A stretch of 34,573 nucleotides of DNA from the NCBI GenBank assembly GCA_021782105.1, contig JAJXVO010000008.1, forward strand, positions 1 to 34,573, read 5' to 3'. The position numbers and the translations under genes were made by a program. Shown here piece by piece: positions 15,515 through 23,559 of this stretch. A model generated the notes under the pieces. It worked only from the letters and a program-made list of their open reading frames with translations, did not search any database and was not told the DNA's origin. The DNA is from a bacterium. GTDB taxonomy: Bacteria > Verrucomicrobiota > Verrucomicrobiia > Opitutales > Opitutaceae. How positions within the stretch are numbered: position 1 is the stretch's first letter; each line of letters begins with the position of its first letter.

Positions 15515-18151
15515 TCACAGGCTGTCGAGATCGACGAGAATCTCCCGTGGACTGGAGCCGTTTTCCGGGCCGACGATCCCGCGTTCCTCCATGATTTCCA
15601 TGATGCGTGCGGCTCGATTGTAGCCGATGCGGAGGCGTCGCTGGAGCATGGAGGTCGATGCACGCTTGGAGGATTTGAGCACGTCGATGGCCTGCTGATA
15701 CAACTCCTCGTCGTCCCCGAGTTCCCCGTCGTCGTCGCCGCCCTCATCGTCGTCCTCTCGTGCGGCGCGGTCGATATGGGCCTGCACGTCCATGGCATAG
15801 GTGGGGGGGCCGTTGCGTTTGAGGAAATCGACGACGGTGGAGATTTCCTCGTCGCCTACAAAAGCGCCTTGGGCGCGCACGAGGCGGGAGGTTCCCGGAG
15901 GGGTGAAGAGCATGTCGCCGCGACCGATGAGCGTATCGGCGCCCTTGGTGTCGATGATGGTGCGGGAATCGACTTGAGAGGCGACCTGAAAGGCAATGCG
16001 TGAGGGTAGGTTGGCCTTGATCACGCCGGTGATCACGTTCACGGAGGGGCGCTGGGTGGCGATGATGAGGTGGATGCCTGCGGCGCGTGCGAGCTGAGCC
16101 AGGCGTGCGATCGAGGTCTCGATCTCCGCGGGGGCGACCATCATCAGGTCGGCGAGCTCGTCGATGATCGCAACGATATAGGGCAGACGGTCGGGGATTT
16201 CGATTTCGTCGAGAGGGTCGACTCCTGCAAGCGTGGCCTGGGTCTCGGGCGGAGGCGGTGGTTCGTCGACCTTGGGGCCGCGTTTTCGGTTATTGAAGCC
16301 GATGATGTTGCGAACGTTGCTCTTGGCGAAAATCTGGTAGCGTTTCTCCATCTCCTTGAGCAGCCATTTCAGCGCGGCCGGCACCTTCTTGGGTTCGGTG
16401 ACGACCGGGATCAGCATGTGGGGGAGTGCGTTGAATATCTTCAGCTCGACGACCTTGGGGTCGACCATGAGCAGACGCAGATCCTTGGGGCTTTTCGAAT
16501 AGAGGATGGATGCGACGATTGCATTGATGCAGACCGACTTGCCAGAGCCGGTGGCGCCGGCAATGAGCAGATGGGGCATCTTGGTCAGGTCAGAAATGAG
16601 GGGCTTGCCGGAGACGTCCTTACCCAGGGCGATGGGAATCTCCGCTTTGGCGCCGACCCAGTCTTCGCTTTCGAAAATCTCGCGCAGTCCGACGGGAATG
16701 GGGTGTTGGTTGGGAACTTCGACGCCGACGGCGGCCTTGCCGGGAATGGGGGCGAGGATGCGGACCGACTGGGCGCGCATACCCAGGGCGATGTTCTTGT
16801 CGAGTCCCGAGATTTTCTCGACGCGAACGCCGGGGGCGGGTGCGACCTCGTAGCGGGTGATTACGGGACCGACATGGATCTCGCCGAGGGTGACGTCCAC
16901 GCCGAATTCGCTGAGGATTCGGAGGAGGTTCTCGGCGTTGCGGCGATGCTCCTCGAAGGAGTTTTCGGCGGACGGTTTAGCCGGCTCTTTCAGCAGGTTG
17001 AGCGGGGGGAATTCGTAGTCGGAATCCGAACGGTGCTGCGGGGCCAGACCTCGGGCTTTTTTGAGTTCCTCGGGGGTAACGATATTGAGTTCGAGCTTCC
17101 CTCCGGCGTTGACGGCGAGCTCCTTGGTATCGACGGGACACGCCTCGGGCTTTTGTCGCGACTTGGGTGCGGGCTCGTTGGACCCGGGTTTAAGGGCTTC
17201 CTTGACCGAAGCGGCGACCGCCACGGCCTGCTCTTGAGGGGTGTTGATTTTTCCAGCGTTGCGGGGTGGAATTTTACCGGCCAGGGGATCGTCCTGCGTT
17301 TTTGGAAGGCTAAGCTTGGAGGAGGAGGGGCCAACCCCGGCCAGCGGTGAGGTTGCGGCGGGGACGGATTCTTTGGAGGCCGCGGCGGCTGGCGCGGCAG
17401 TGGAGGGTGCTTCGGCGAGCTTGGCGGCGCGCGCGGCGGCGCGATCGCGGATTTCCTGCTCACGGCGGAGCCGGCGTTCTTCGGCGCGCATGGCCTTGAG
17501 TTCCGCCCGGCGGGCCTTCCACTCGCGGAAGGCGATGGCGAGTTTGTCGAGTTCGCTTCCGATGTCCTTGATGAAGATGAATAGGATGCCGATCACGTAG
17601 ACGATCACGAGAATCGAACCCGCGCCGAAGACACCGAACACGCTTCGCAAGATGTCTCGATAGAGCAGGCTTCCGAGCACGCCTCCAGGGCCCTGGGGAA
17701 ACCACTGTTTGTTCATCAGGAACCAGTCCTGCATGGCCCAAAGCCCCGCGCACGATAACACCGAGACGACGGTCATCACGATGCGCGTGCCCGCCAGCCG
17801 TCGCGAGGCACGCAGAGAAAGGTAGGAAAGCCAGAACAGGTAAATGGGTATCAGCCAGGCGCCTCCACCAAAAATCGAGTAGGACCAATACGTGGAGTAC
17901 ACGCCGAACGGACCGACGAGGTTTTCCTTTACCACCTGGATCGACTTGATCGCGACCTGCCCGTTTTCAACGACGCTGGCGGCGCCGGTATTGTTGCCCG
18001 CGTATTGGGAGGGCTCGTAGTCGAAGAAGGCGACGGTGAGGAAAACCGCGAGGACGAAACAGGCAATCGCAGTGCCCCAGCGCTTCTGTGGGCGGGGCGC
18101 CTTGAAGGAAGGGCCGTCTTGGTTTGGGTTTGAACTCTGCGATTTTGGCAT
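15515..18151 (-). CDS. ftsK: DNA translocase FtsK/SpoIIIE
   Basis: Septal ATP-driven pump that clears the chromosome terminus during division. The 878-aa product has four membrane segments (about 26-43, 78-112, 120-140, 170-195) and a charged, Ala/Pro-rich linker (about 200-390). The RecA-like motor follows (about 400-780), with Walker A GATGSGKS (532-539), Walker B IVAIIDELADLM (659-670) and IATQRPSVNVITG. A winged-helix gamma domain (about 820-878, with RRLRIGYNRAARIMEIMEERGIVG) ends the protein and would read polarity sequences. The linker before gamma contains an acidic Asp/Glu/Gly run (about 788-808). The leader ACCACCCAA has no SD. It diverges from manA; rodZ follows on the same strand. 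Confidence 0.96.
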   Translation of the reverse strand: MPKSQSSNPNQDGPSFKAPRPQKRWGTAIACFVLAVFLTVAFFDYEPSQYAGNNTGAASVVENGQVAIKSIQVVKENLVGPFGVYSTYWSYSIFGGGAWLIPIYLFWLSYLSLRASRRLAGTRIVMTVVSVLSCAGLWAMQDWFLMNKQWFPQGPGGVLGSLLYRDILRSVFGVFGAGSILVIVYVIGILFIFIKDIGSELDKLAIAFREWKARRAELKAMRAEERRLRREQEIRDRAAARAAKLAEAPSTAAPAAAASKESVPAATSPLAGVGPSSSKLSLPKTQDDPLAGKIPPRNAGKINTPQEQAVAVAASVKEALKPGSNEPAPKSRQKPEACPVDTKELAVNAGGKLELNIVTPEELKKARGLAPQHRSDSDYEFPPLNLLKEPAKPSAENSFEEHRRNAENLLRILSEFGVDVTLGEIHVGPVITRYEVAPAPGVRVEKISGLDKNIALGMRAQSVRILAPIPGKAAVGVEVPNQHPIPVGLREIFESEDWVGAKAEIPIALGKDVSGKPLISDLTKMPHLLIAGATGSGKSVCINAIVASILYSKSPKDLRLLMVDPKVVELKIFNALPHMLIPVVTEPKKVPAALKWLLKEMEKRYQIFAKSNVRNIIGFNNRKRGPKVDEPPPPPETQATLAGVDPLDEIEIPDRLPYIVAIIDELADLMMVAPAEIETSIARLAQLARAAGIHLIIATQRPSVNVITGVIKANLPSRIAFQVASQVDSRTIIDTKGADTLIGRGDMLFTPPGTSRLVRAQGAFVGDEEISTVVDFLKRNGPPTYAMDVQAHIDRAAREDDDEGGDDDGELGDDEELYQQAIDVLKSSKRASTSMLQRRLRIGYNRAARIMEIMEERGIVGPENGSSPREILVDLDSL

Positions 18152-18247
18152 TTGGGTGGTTTACCGTCCGGATCCGTCGCGGATTCACATGCTACCGCTT
18201 AGGGCGGTCAAATGTAAACCCAACCCGTCCCTTTTCATCCTAACCTC

Positions 18248-18262
18248 ATGTTCGCGCTATGA
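18248..18262 (+). CDS. Four-codon upstream ORF (Met-Phe-Ala-Leu) overlapping the manA start
   Basis: ATG TTC GCG CTA TGA: its stop overlaps the manA ATG as ATGA (18259-18262). The uORF ATG sits directly after the C/U-rich stretch CTTTTCATCCTAACCTC seen before many starts here, while manA itself has no SD. Translational coupling through this mini-ORF is an inference. Confidence 0.25.
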   Translation: MFAL

Positions 18263-19221
18263 AAGAAGTCATCCGATTCCAGCCTTTGTATCAGGAACGC
18301 GTTTGGGGTGGGCGTGCATTTGCCTCCGCATTGGGGCGTGCGTTGCCGGCGGAGAAACTCATCGGCGAAAGCTGGGAGATTGTGGATCGGGCGGAGGCGC
18401 AGTCCCTCGTGAGGGGGGGGGTGTTTGGCGGCAGCCCGCTTCGTGCCGTCATCGAGAAAAATGGCGCGGAAGTCATGGGCCCCGATTATCCGGCAAAGAA
18501 GCCATTTCCGGTCCTGGTCAAATGGCTCGATTGCCGCGAGCGTCTGAGTCTCCAGGTGCATCCGCCAGTGGCGGTGGCAGCCGAGCTCCAAGGCGAACCC
18601 AAGACAGAAAATTGGTATATCGCCGAGACCTCGCCTGGCGCGCACCTCATCGTCGGTCTCAAGCGCGGAGTGACCCGTGCGCAGTTCGAGAAGGCTCTCG
18701 CCGACAACACGCTTGAGCAGTGCGTCCATCGCTTCCCTGTGGCCCCTGGCGATTCGATTTTCGTCGAGAGCGGGCGCCTCCATGCCATCGACTCCGGCAA
18801 CCTGATCCTGGAGATCCAGCAAAATTCCGACACGACCTACCGCGTCTATGACTGGGGTCGGGTGGGGCTGGATGGCAAGCCGCGCAAGCTCCATGTCGAA
18901 CAATCCCTCAAGTCGATCAAATGGGACGATTTTGAGCCGGCGCCGATGCGTGGAGCGCCCACGTCCGGTGTGCTTGCCGAATGCAGCGATTTCCTGATTC
19001 GCAGGGTGGTACTGGACCGGGGCGAAAAGCTGCACTTCCCTGCGAACGAGCAGCCCCGGATTCTAAGCGTCGTCAGCGGCTCGCTCGTGCAGCATGGGAC
19101 CAGCCGCGGCGCCGAAATCCTGACGAGGGGTGACAATGTGCTTCTGCCGTATTCGGGCGCCTTCACCTTCGATGCCTTCGAGGCGGCAATTTTGCTCGTG
19201 ACCGAAAATTTCAACCACTGA
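18259..19221 (+). CDS. manA: Class I mannose-6-phosphate isomerase
   Basis: Zinc enzyme interconverting mannose 6-phosphate and fructose 6-phosphate, feeding mannose use and GDP-mannose or polysaccharide synthesis. In the 320 residues the metal and active-site motifs are visible: LSLQVHP with His101, KTENWYI with Glu117, SGRLHAID with His175, and EIQQNSDTTYRVYDWGR (about 190-206). Length matches the short bacterial form. WGG near residue 16 and FPVLVKWLDCRERLS are also typical. The ATG at 18259 overlaps the stop of a four-codon uORF and lacks a purine SD. The small AsmA-like gene follows after four bases, so the two are probably one transcript. It diverges from ftsK across 107 bases. Confidence 0.93.
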   Translation: MKEVIRFQPLYQERVWGGRAFASALGRALPAEKLIGESWEIVDRAEAQSLVRGGVFGGSPLRAVIEKNGAEVMGPDYPAKKPFPVLVKWLDCRERLSLQVHPPVAVAAELQGEPKTENWYIAETSPGAHLIVGLKRGVTRAQFEKALADNTLEQCVHRFPVAPGDSIFVESGRLHAIDSGNLILEIQQNSDTTYRVYDWGRVGLDGKPRKLHVEQSLKSIKWDDFEPAPMRGAPTSGVLAECSDFLIRRVVLDRGEKLHFPANEQPRILSVVSGSLVQHGTSRGAEILTRGDNVLLPYSGAFTFDAFEAAILLVTENFNH

Positions 19222-19225
19222 TCCC

Positions 19226-20014
19226 ATGGCGCGCGCGTCCGAGGCAGGGCAAACCCGGGGAGGCGTTCTCATCAAGCTGCTGCTCGGCGTGGCCGTCGTG
19301 CTCGCCGCGTGTTCGCTCGCGTGGATGCTCCTGCTCCCGGTGGTTGTCGCCAAAGTCGTGTCGAGCCGCACCGGCTTCAACCTGCGCGTCGATTCCCTCG
19401 CCGTGAATCCGTTCTCCGCGTCGGTGAAAATCAAGGGGCTGGTCCTGAGCAATCCTTCGGATTTCCCAATTTCCGACTTCGTGCATGTCCGGTCCTTTGT
19501 CGTCGATGCCGAACCTTCGTCGCTGTGGAGCGACCGCATCGTGATTGACCGGGCCGAACTGGATGTCGCCGAAGTGGCGCTGGTGAAAGACAAGCAGGGC
19601 CGCAGTAATGCCGCACTGTTTCAAGAGCGCCTTGCGGGCCCTGCCGATGCAGCGCCCTCGCCGGCACAGCCCCAGTCTTCGTCGAAATCCAAGGGTTTCC
19701 TTATCAGGCAGCTCGATGTCCGGTTTGATCGTTTGCTCATGGTCGACTATTCGGGCGGCCAGCCGACGACCAAGGAAATGAATCTCGATTATAGGCATAC
19801 CTATCGCGACGTCACCAGTTCGGTGCAGATCGCGGTGCCGATCCTGGGCCGTGTGACCGCTCTGGGCGGGACCTTGGGCGACTTTGCCGGCAAGCTGGGC
19901 GATCAGGCGCGCGATGCGGCAAAACAGGCGAGCCAGCAGCTCCGCGACACCGGAAAGAAGGCCGAGAAGGTGATCAAGGGCCTGTTCGATTCGCTCAGCG
20001 GTCGGGGAAAGTGA
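19226..20014 (+). CDS. Small AsmA-like membrane-anchored protein of unknown function
   Basis: In the 262 residues, an N-terminal membrane segment (about 14-36) is followed by a periplasm-facing domain. It resembles the start of AsmA/DUF748-type proteins: KVVSSRTGFNLRVDSLAVNPFSASVKIKGLVLSNP, then a DRAELDVAEVALV motif. A second beta segment (about 155-190, LDVRFDRLLMVDYSGG) and an amphipathic helical tail (about 215-262, KLGDQARDAAKQASQQLRDTGKKAEK) follow. AsmA-family proteins are usually far longer and act in lipid transport or outer-membrane assembly; this one is much shortened. It starts four bases after manA and has the leader TTCAACCACTGATCCC. Specific role unknown. Confidence 0.75.
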   Translation: MARASEAGQTRGGVLIKLLLGVAVVLAACSLAWMLLLPVVVAKVVSSRTGFNLRVDSLAVNPFSASVKIKGLVLSNPSDFPISDFVHVRSFVVDAEPSSLWSDRIVIDRAELDVAEVALVKDKQGRSNAALFQERLAGPADAAPSPAQPQSSSKSKGFLIRQLDVRFDRLLMVDYSGGQPTTKEMNLDYRHTYRDVTSSVQIAVPILGRVTALGGTLGDFAGKLGDQARDAAKQASQQLRDTGKKAEKVIKGLFDSLSGRGK

Positions 20015-20081
20015 GGGTGGCCTGGGGGCTCGGCAGGGGAGGCCCTGTGAGACACAAACTCCGCGAATTGGCGATGCCCCC

Positions 20082-20110
20082 TTGAATTTTGCCTAGGCTT
20101 TCCTTTTATT
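20082..20110 (+). promoter_or_regulatory. Candidate promoter for grpE-dnaJ with a heat-shock-like -35
   Basis: CCCCCTTGAA (20077-20086) matches the CCCTTGAA core of sigma32 -35 boxes. Read as sigma70, TTGAAT (20082-20087), 17 bases and TTTATT (20105-20110). The sigma32 -10 (CCCCATnT) is poor. The start of transcription would fall only about 6 bases before the grpE ATG. No CIRCE inverted repeat is present. Confidence 0.35.
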
Positions 20111-20122
20111 GGCGGGCTCACC

Positions 20123-20737
20123 ATGACCGATCCCGATACAGCAGAGAACAAGACAGGCGGTGCAAACTCCGAAGTCGGAGCAAATGCCGCCCCGGACGGA
20201 AGCACAGCGGGCGAGTCGTCGGCCCAGGCCGAGGTCTCGTCTGCCGGCACACCTGTCGATCAGCAACTCGCGGCCGCAAAACAGGAGTCAGCTGAGAACT
20301 ATTCCCGTTATCTTCGCGCAGTCGCCGATTTGGAGAATTTTCGCAAACGCACGGTCCGTGAGAAGGACGAACTCCGCCAATACTCCGCAGGCCGGATTCT
20401 CGAAGACCTGCTCCCCGCGATGGATAACCTCGCGCTCGGTTTGTCGGCGGCGAAGCTCCCCAACGCGGATATCAAAACAATCGTGGGTGGCGTCGAGATG
20501 GTGCTCACCCAGCTCAAGTCCGCGTTGTCCTCCCACGGACTCAAGGAGATCAATCCGGCCGGCCAGCCCTTCGACCCGCACCAGCATGAAGCCATCGGCC
20601 ACCAGCCCAGCGCCGAGGTGCCCGCTGAGTCGGTGTTGACCGTGGTTCGCACGGGCTTTGCCCTGAATGGCCGGCTTCTGCGTCCCGCCACGGTGATCCT
20701 CTCGAGCGGGGCCGCCGATGCCCCGGCGAAGAACTGA
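20123..20737 (+). CDS. grpE: GrpE, nucleotide-exchange factor of DnaK
   Basis: Cytoplasmic co-chaperone that releases ADP from DnaK. The 204 residues have a low-complexity acidic/Ala N terminus (about 1-45), a long coiled-coil helix from [28 protein letters not shown] (about 48-75), a helical segment with [16 protein letters not shown], and the C-terminal beta-wing ending [21 protein letters not shown], which is the family signature. The ATG at 20123 gives normal length. dnaJ follows 25 bases downstream on the same strand, a usual heat-shock pairing; dnaK is not in the window. Confidence 0.95.
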   Translation: MTDPDTAENKTGGANSEVGANAAPDGSTAGESSAQAEVSSAGTPVDQQLAAAKQESAENYSRYLRAVADLENFRKRTVREKDELRQYSAGRILEDLLPAMDNLALGLSAAKLPNADIKTIVGGVEMVLTQLKSALSSHGLKEINPAGQPFDPHQHEAIGHQPSAEVPAESVLTVVRTGFALNGRLLRPATVILSSGAADAPAKN

Positions 20738-20762
20738 ACAGTACGTCCAACCTCTCACTCTC

Positions 20763-21917
20763 ATGGCCAAGGAAGACTATTACGAGTTGCTGGGCGTCCA
20801 AAAAGGCGCGAGCGACGAGGAGATCAAGAAGGCGTACCGCAAAAAGGCCGTCCAGTATCACCCGGACAAGAACCAGGGCAACAAGGAGGCCGAGGAGATG
20901 TTCAAAAAAGTCTCCGAGGCTTATGAGGTGCTCAAGGATCCCGAAAAGCGGTCCGCCTACGATCGGTACGGCCATGCCGCGTTCGCGGGCCCCGGTGGCA
21001 CGGGCGGTGCCCCAGGAGGGTACAGCCAGGCTGGTGGAGGTTTCCACGATCCCTTCGATATTTTCCGCGAAGTCTTCGGACAGGGTGGCGGCGGCGGAGG
21101 AGGCATTTTTGAGGAAATGTTCGGCGGCGGCAGCAGGGACGGAGGCCGCGACGGCTCCGATCTGCGCTACGATCTTGAGATCTCGCTCGAGGACGCCGCC
21201 AAGGGCGTGGAGCGGGAGATCTCGTTCCGGAAAAACGTCACCTGCGAGCGTTGTGACGGGTCGGGTGCCGAGCCCGGCTCAAAACGCACGACCTGCCCGA
21301 CTTGCCGCGGCGCGGGCCAGGTGCGGCGTTCCGGCGGAATCATCGTGTTCACCCAGACCTGTCCCACCTGCGGTGGGGCGGGCACTCGTGTTGAAAAGGT
21401 CTGCACCGCCTGCCATGGCGAGGGCCGCACCCCCAAGCTCACCAAGCTCAACGTCCGCATTCCCGCGGGCGTGGAGTCAGGTTCGAGGCTGCGTTCGTCG
21501 GGCAATGGCGAAGCCGGTCTCGCGGGAGGTCAGGCCGGCGATCTCTACATCGTGATCACCGTCAAGGAGCACGAGCTCTTCGAGCGCCATGGTGACGATC
21601 TGTTTTGTGAAATCCCGATCAAGTACACCCTCGCCACACTTGGAGGGACGATCGAGATCCCCACCTTGTTTGGAAAGGCATCGGTCAAGATTGGTGCCGG
21701 TACGCAGAGCGCGACGACCTTCCGACTTCGGGGCAAGGGCATGCCGCATCTGCGCGGGTCCGGCCAGGGAGATCAACTGGTGCGTGTGCATGTCGAGGTG
21801 CCCTCGTCCCTGACTTCGGAACAGCGCCGGATTCTTGAGGAGTTTGCACGGGTCTCGGGCGATGCCGACCACCCGGTGGCGAAGAGTTGGTTCGACAAGG
21901 CGAAGAAATTTTTCTGA
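20763..21917 (+). CDS. dnaJ: DnaJ (Hsp40), type I J-protein
   Basis: Stimulates DnaK ATPase and delivers substrates. The 384-aa product has the J domain (about 1-70) with the catalytic HPD in YHPDKNQGN and a Gly/Phe-rich region (about 75-135). Four zinc-binding CxxCxGxG motifs follow ([32 protein letters not shown]), then the C-terminal substrate and dimer domains ([13 protein letters not shown]). The frame is open 15 codons upstream, overlapping grpE. The ATG at 20763 ([12 protein letters not shown]) is the family start and is preceded by the C/U-rich CCAACCTCTCACTCTC, with no SD. It converges on a minus-strand lipoprotein gene with only 13 bases between the stops. Confidence 0.97.
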   Translation: MAKEDYYELLGVQKGASDEEIKKAYRKKAVQYHPDKNQGNKEAEEMFKKVSEAYEVLKDPEKRSAYDRYGHAAFAGPGGTGGAPGGYSQAGGGFHDPFDIFREVFGQGGGGGGGIFEEMFGGGSRDGGRDGSDLRYDLEISLEDAAKGVEREISFRKNVTCERCDGSGAEPGSKRTTCPTCRGAGQVRRSGGIIVFTQTCPTCGGAGTRVEKVCTACHGEGRTPKLTKLNVRIPAGVESGSRLRSSGNGEAGLAGGQAGDLYIVITVKEHELFERHGDDLFCEIPIKYTLATLGGTIEIPTLFGKASVKIGAGTQSATTFRLRGKGMPHLRGSGQGDQLVRVHVEVPSSLTSEQRRILEEFARVSGDADHPVAKSWFDKAKKFF

Positions 21918-21949
21918 GGGAGACTCGCGCCTAGTCGAGGCGCACTCCC
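21918..21949. terminator. Compact dyad at the convergent dnaJ/lipoprotein junction
   Basis: GGGAG (21918-21922) pairs with CTCCC (21945-21949), and GCGCCT (21927-21932) with AGGCGC (21938-21943), around a five-base loop with an asymmetric internal loop. It overlaps the end of the minus-strand gene. No T-run follows on the plus strand, so termination efficiency is doubtful. Confidence 0.4.
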
Positions 21950-23559
21950 TTGTAGAAACGGTTCCAGAGGCCGTCCTCGCGCCAGCCCCGGACCTCCGCT
22001 CGCTTGAGGTAAGCGTGCGTATTTGTGTAGAGAGGGGCCACGGGGCAGGCCTGGAGAAGGCGCCGTTCGGCGGCGATAATGGCGCTTCGGCGTTCCGTCG
22101 GATTTGCCGAGCCGCGCGCGCGCAGCACGTCGCGTGAGTAGGAAATGTCGCTCCAATGGGCGTAGTTGCCGGGCGCGCCTGGAAGCAGGTCCGAAAGCGA
22201 GGGCAGGGGATCGGGGACGTCGGGGATGAGGGTGATCAGCCCGATGTCATAGCGGCCGTCACGCAGGGCGGAAATGTGCTCTTTCGCGTCGCGCACCGAG
22301 ATCGCCACGCCGATGCCCAGCACGCGCCTCCATTGCCCCTGGATTGCCTCCAGGAGCGGAAGGTTCGTCCACCCAGTCAGCTCGAGTTCCGGAAATCCGC
22401 GGCCTCCCGGATACCCGGCGTCGGCGAGCGCGCGGCGCGCGGCCTCGGGATTGGCAGCCACGGCGACCGGGCCGAGCTGCGAGAGCGGGGGAGGCAGGAA
22501 GCTGAGCGAGGGGATCTGCCCGCCTTTCAGCACGCGGACCACGAGTTCACTGCGATCGAGGGCCATGCTCAGCGCGCGACGCACGCGCGGGTCGTCGAGC
22601 GGATGTCGGGTGCAGTTGAACGCGAGGTAGCGCGTCTCGATGAGCGGCGCGATTCGCAGCAGGGTGGGCTTTGCAGCCACGTAAGCGTCGAGCTTTGACT
22701 CGGGCACCGCCATCGTCACGTCGAGTTGCCCCGCCCTGAAACTGCGCTCCTCCGCCTCGCCGTTGTCCATCGCGATGAATTCAATCGCCGGCACCTTGAT
22801 CGCGGCGGCGTCCCAATAGTCCGTCCGCCTCCGAACGACGATCCTCTGCCCCGGCGTCCACTCCTCGAGCGTGAACGGACCGTTGCCGACGAAGTTGCCG
22901 GGCAGAGTCCATGCCTTCCCCTTGGAGGCCACGATCGCGGGGTTCACGGGCAGCCAGGGCCCGCTCGCGGCATAATCGAGAAAGTCCGGGCAGGGCCCCC
23001 CGAGCGTCACGACCAGCGTCCTGGGATCCTCCGCCAGGAAGCCGACGCGCGAAAAGTCGCGTATCTTCCCGAGCTTGTACGCCCGAGCGTTGAGAACGGG
23101 ATAAAAGAGTCCGGCCTTGGGCGCCGGAGCCGACGGTTCGAGTATCCGTTTGTAGGATGCGACAAACTGGGCGGCGCTCACGGAATCTCCGTTGGACCAG
23201 CGCCCCTGCGCCCGCAGATGGAAGGTGTAGCGCAGGCCGTCGGCGGAGACATCCCAGGACGAGGCCGCAGCGGGCACCACGCCGTGTCCGTCGGGTGAGG
23301 GTGCAACCAGGCCCTCGCTGAGTGCCCGGCCGATGAAAAATTCGTCGGGCATGGAGGCGAATGCGGGATCGAGATCCGCGGGTTCGTTTCGCTGGCTGAT
23401 CCGAAGCGCGTCCAGGTCGCCGCGTCTCGGTGCGATCGCGGTTTCATCGCGGCGGGAGCAGGCGGCGAGCGCACAAAGCACCGCCGACGCGAGCAGGGCC
23501 GCCGACGCGGAGACCGCGCGGGGCTGGCGGCGCCGCGGTTCAGGGCTTGAGCCACACAT
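21931..23559 (-). CDS. ABC-type peptide-binding lipoprotein (OppA/SBP family 5), second copy
   Basis: Extracytoplasmic solute-binding protein, probably for oligopeptides or muropeptides. The 542-aa product has a signal peptide with a lipobox ending LAAC (Cys34). Family-5 features follow: EPADLDPAFAS, WDVSADGLRYTFHLR (typical of the family), GNGPFTLEEW, DDPRVRRALSMALDR and ADAGYPGG. It is a paralogue of the preceding gene and its start lies inside that gene's last 20 bases, so the two are cotranscribed and probably arose by duplication. No permease or ATPase genes accompany the pair, so the transporter must be encoded elsewhere or be shared. Compared with the other copy, the C-terminal region is more diverged. 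Confidence 0.9.
   Translation of the reverse strand: MCGSSPEPRRRQPRAVSASAALLASAVLCALAACSRRDETAIAPRRGDLDALRISQRNEPADLDPAFASMPDEFFIGRALSEGLVAPSPDGHGVVPAAASSWDVSADGLRYTFHLRAQGRWSNGDSVSAAQFVASYKRILEPSAPAPKAGLFYPVLNARAYKLGKIRDFSRVGFLAEDPRTLVVTLGGPCPDFLDYAASGPWLPVNPAIVASKGKAWTLPGNFVGNGPFTLEEWTPGQRIVVRRRTDYWDAAAIKVPAIEFIAMDNGEAEERSFRAGQLDVTMAVPESKLDAYVAAKPTLLRIAPLIETRYLAFNCTRHPLDDPRVRRALSMALDRSELVVRVLKGGQIPSLSFLPPPLSQLGPVAVAANPEAARRALADAGYPGGRGFPELELTGWTNLPLLEAIQGQWRRVLGIGVAISVRDAKEHISALRDGRYDIGLITLIPDVPDPLPSLSDLLPGAPGNYAHWSDISYSRDVLRARGSANPTERRSAIIAAERRLLQACPVAPLYTNTHAYLKRAEVRGWREDGLWNRFYKGVRLD

Noticed and set aside
16070-17350. 426-codon plus-strand open frame inside ftsK
   Set aside because: Antisense to a gene with clear motifs; composition is typical of a GC-rich shadow frame, and no recognisable domain or SD is seen.
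20015-20122. CIRCE (HrcA) element before grpE
   Set aside because: The TTAGCACTC-N9-GAGTGCTAA pattern is absent on both strands, and there is no hrcA gene nearby.
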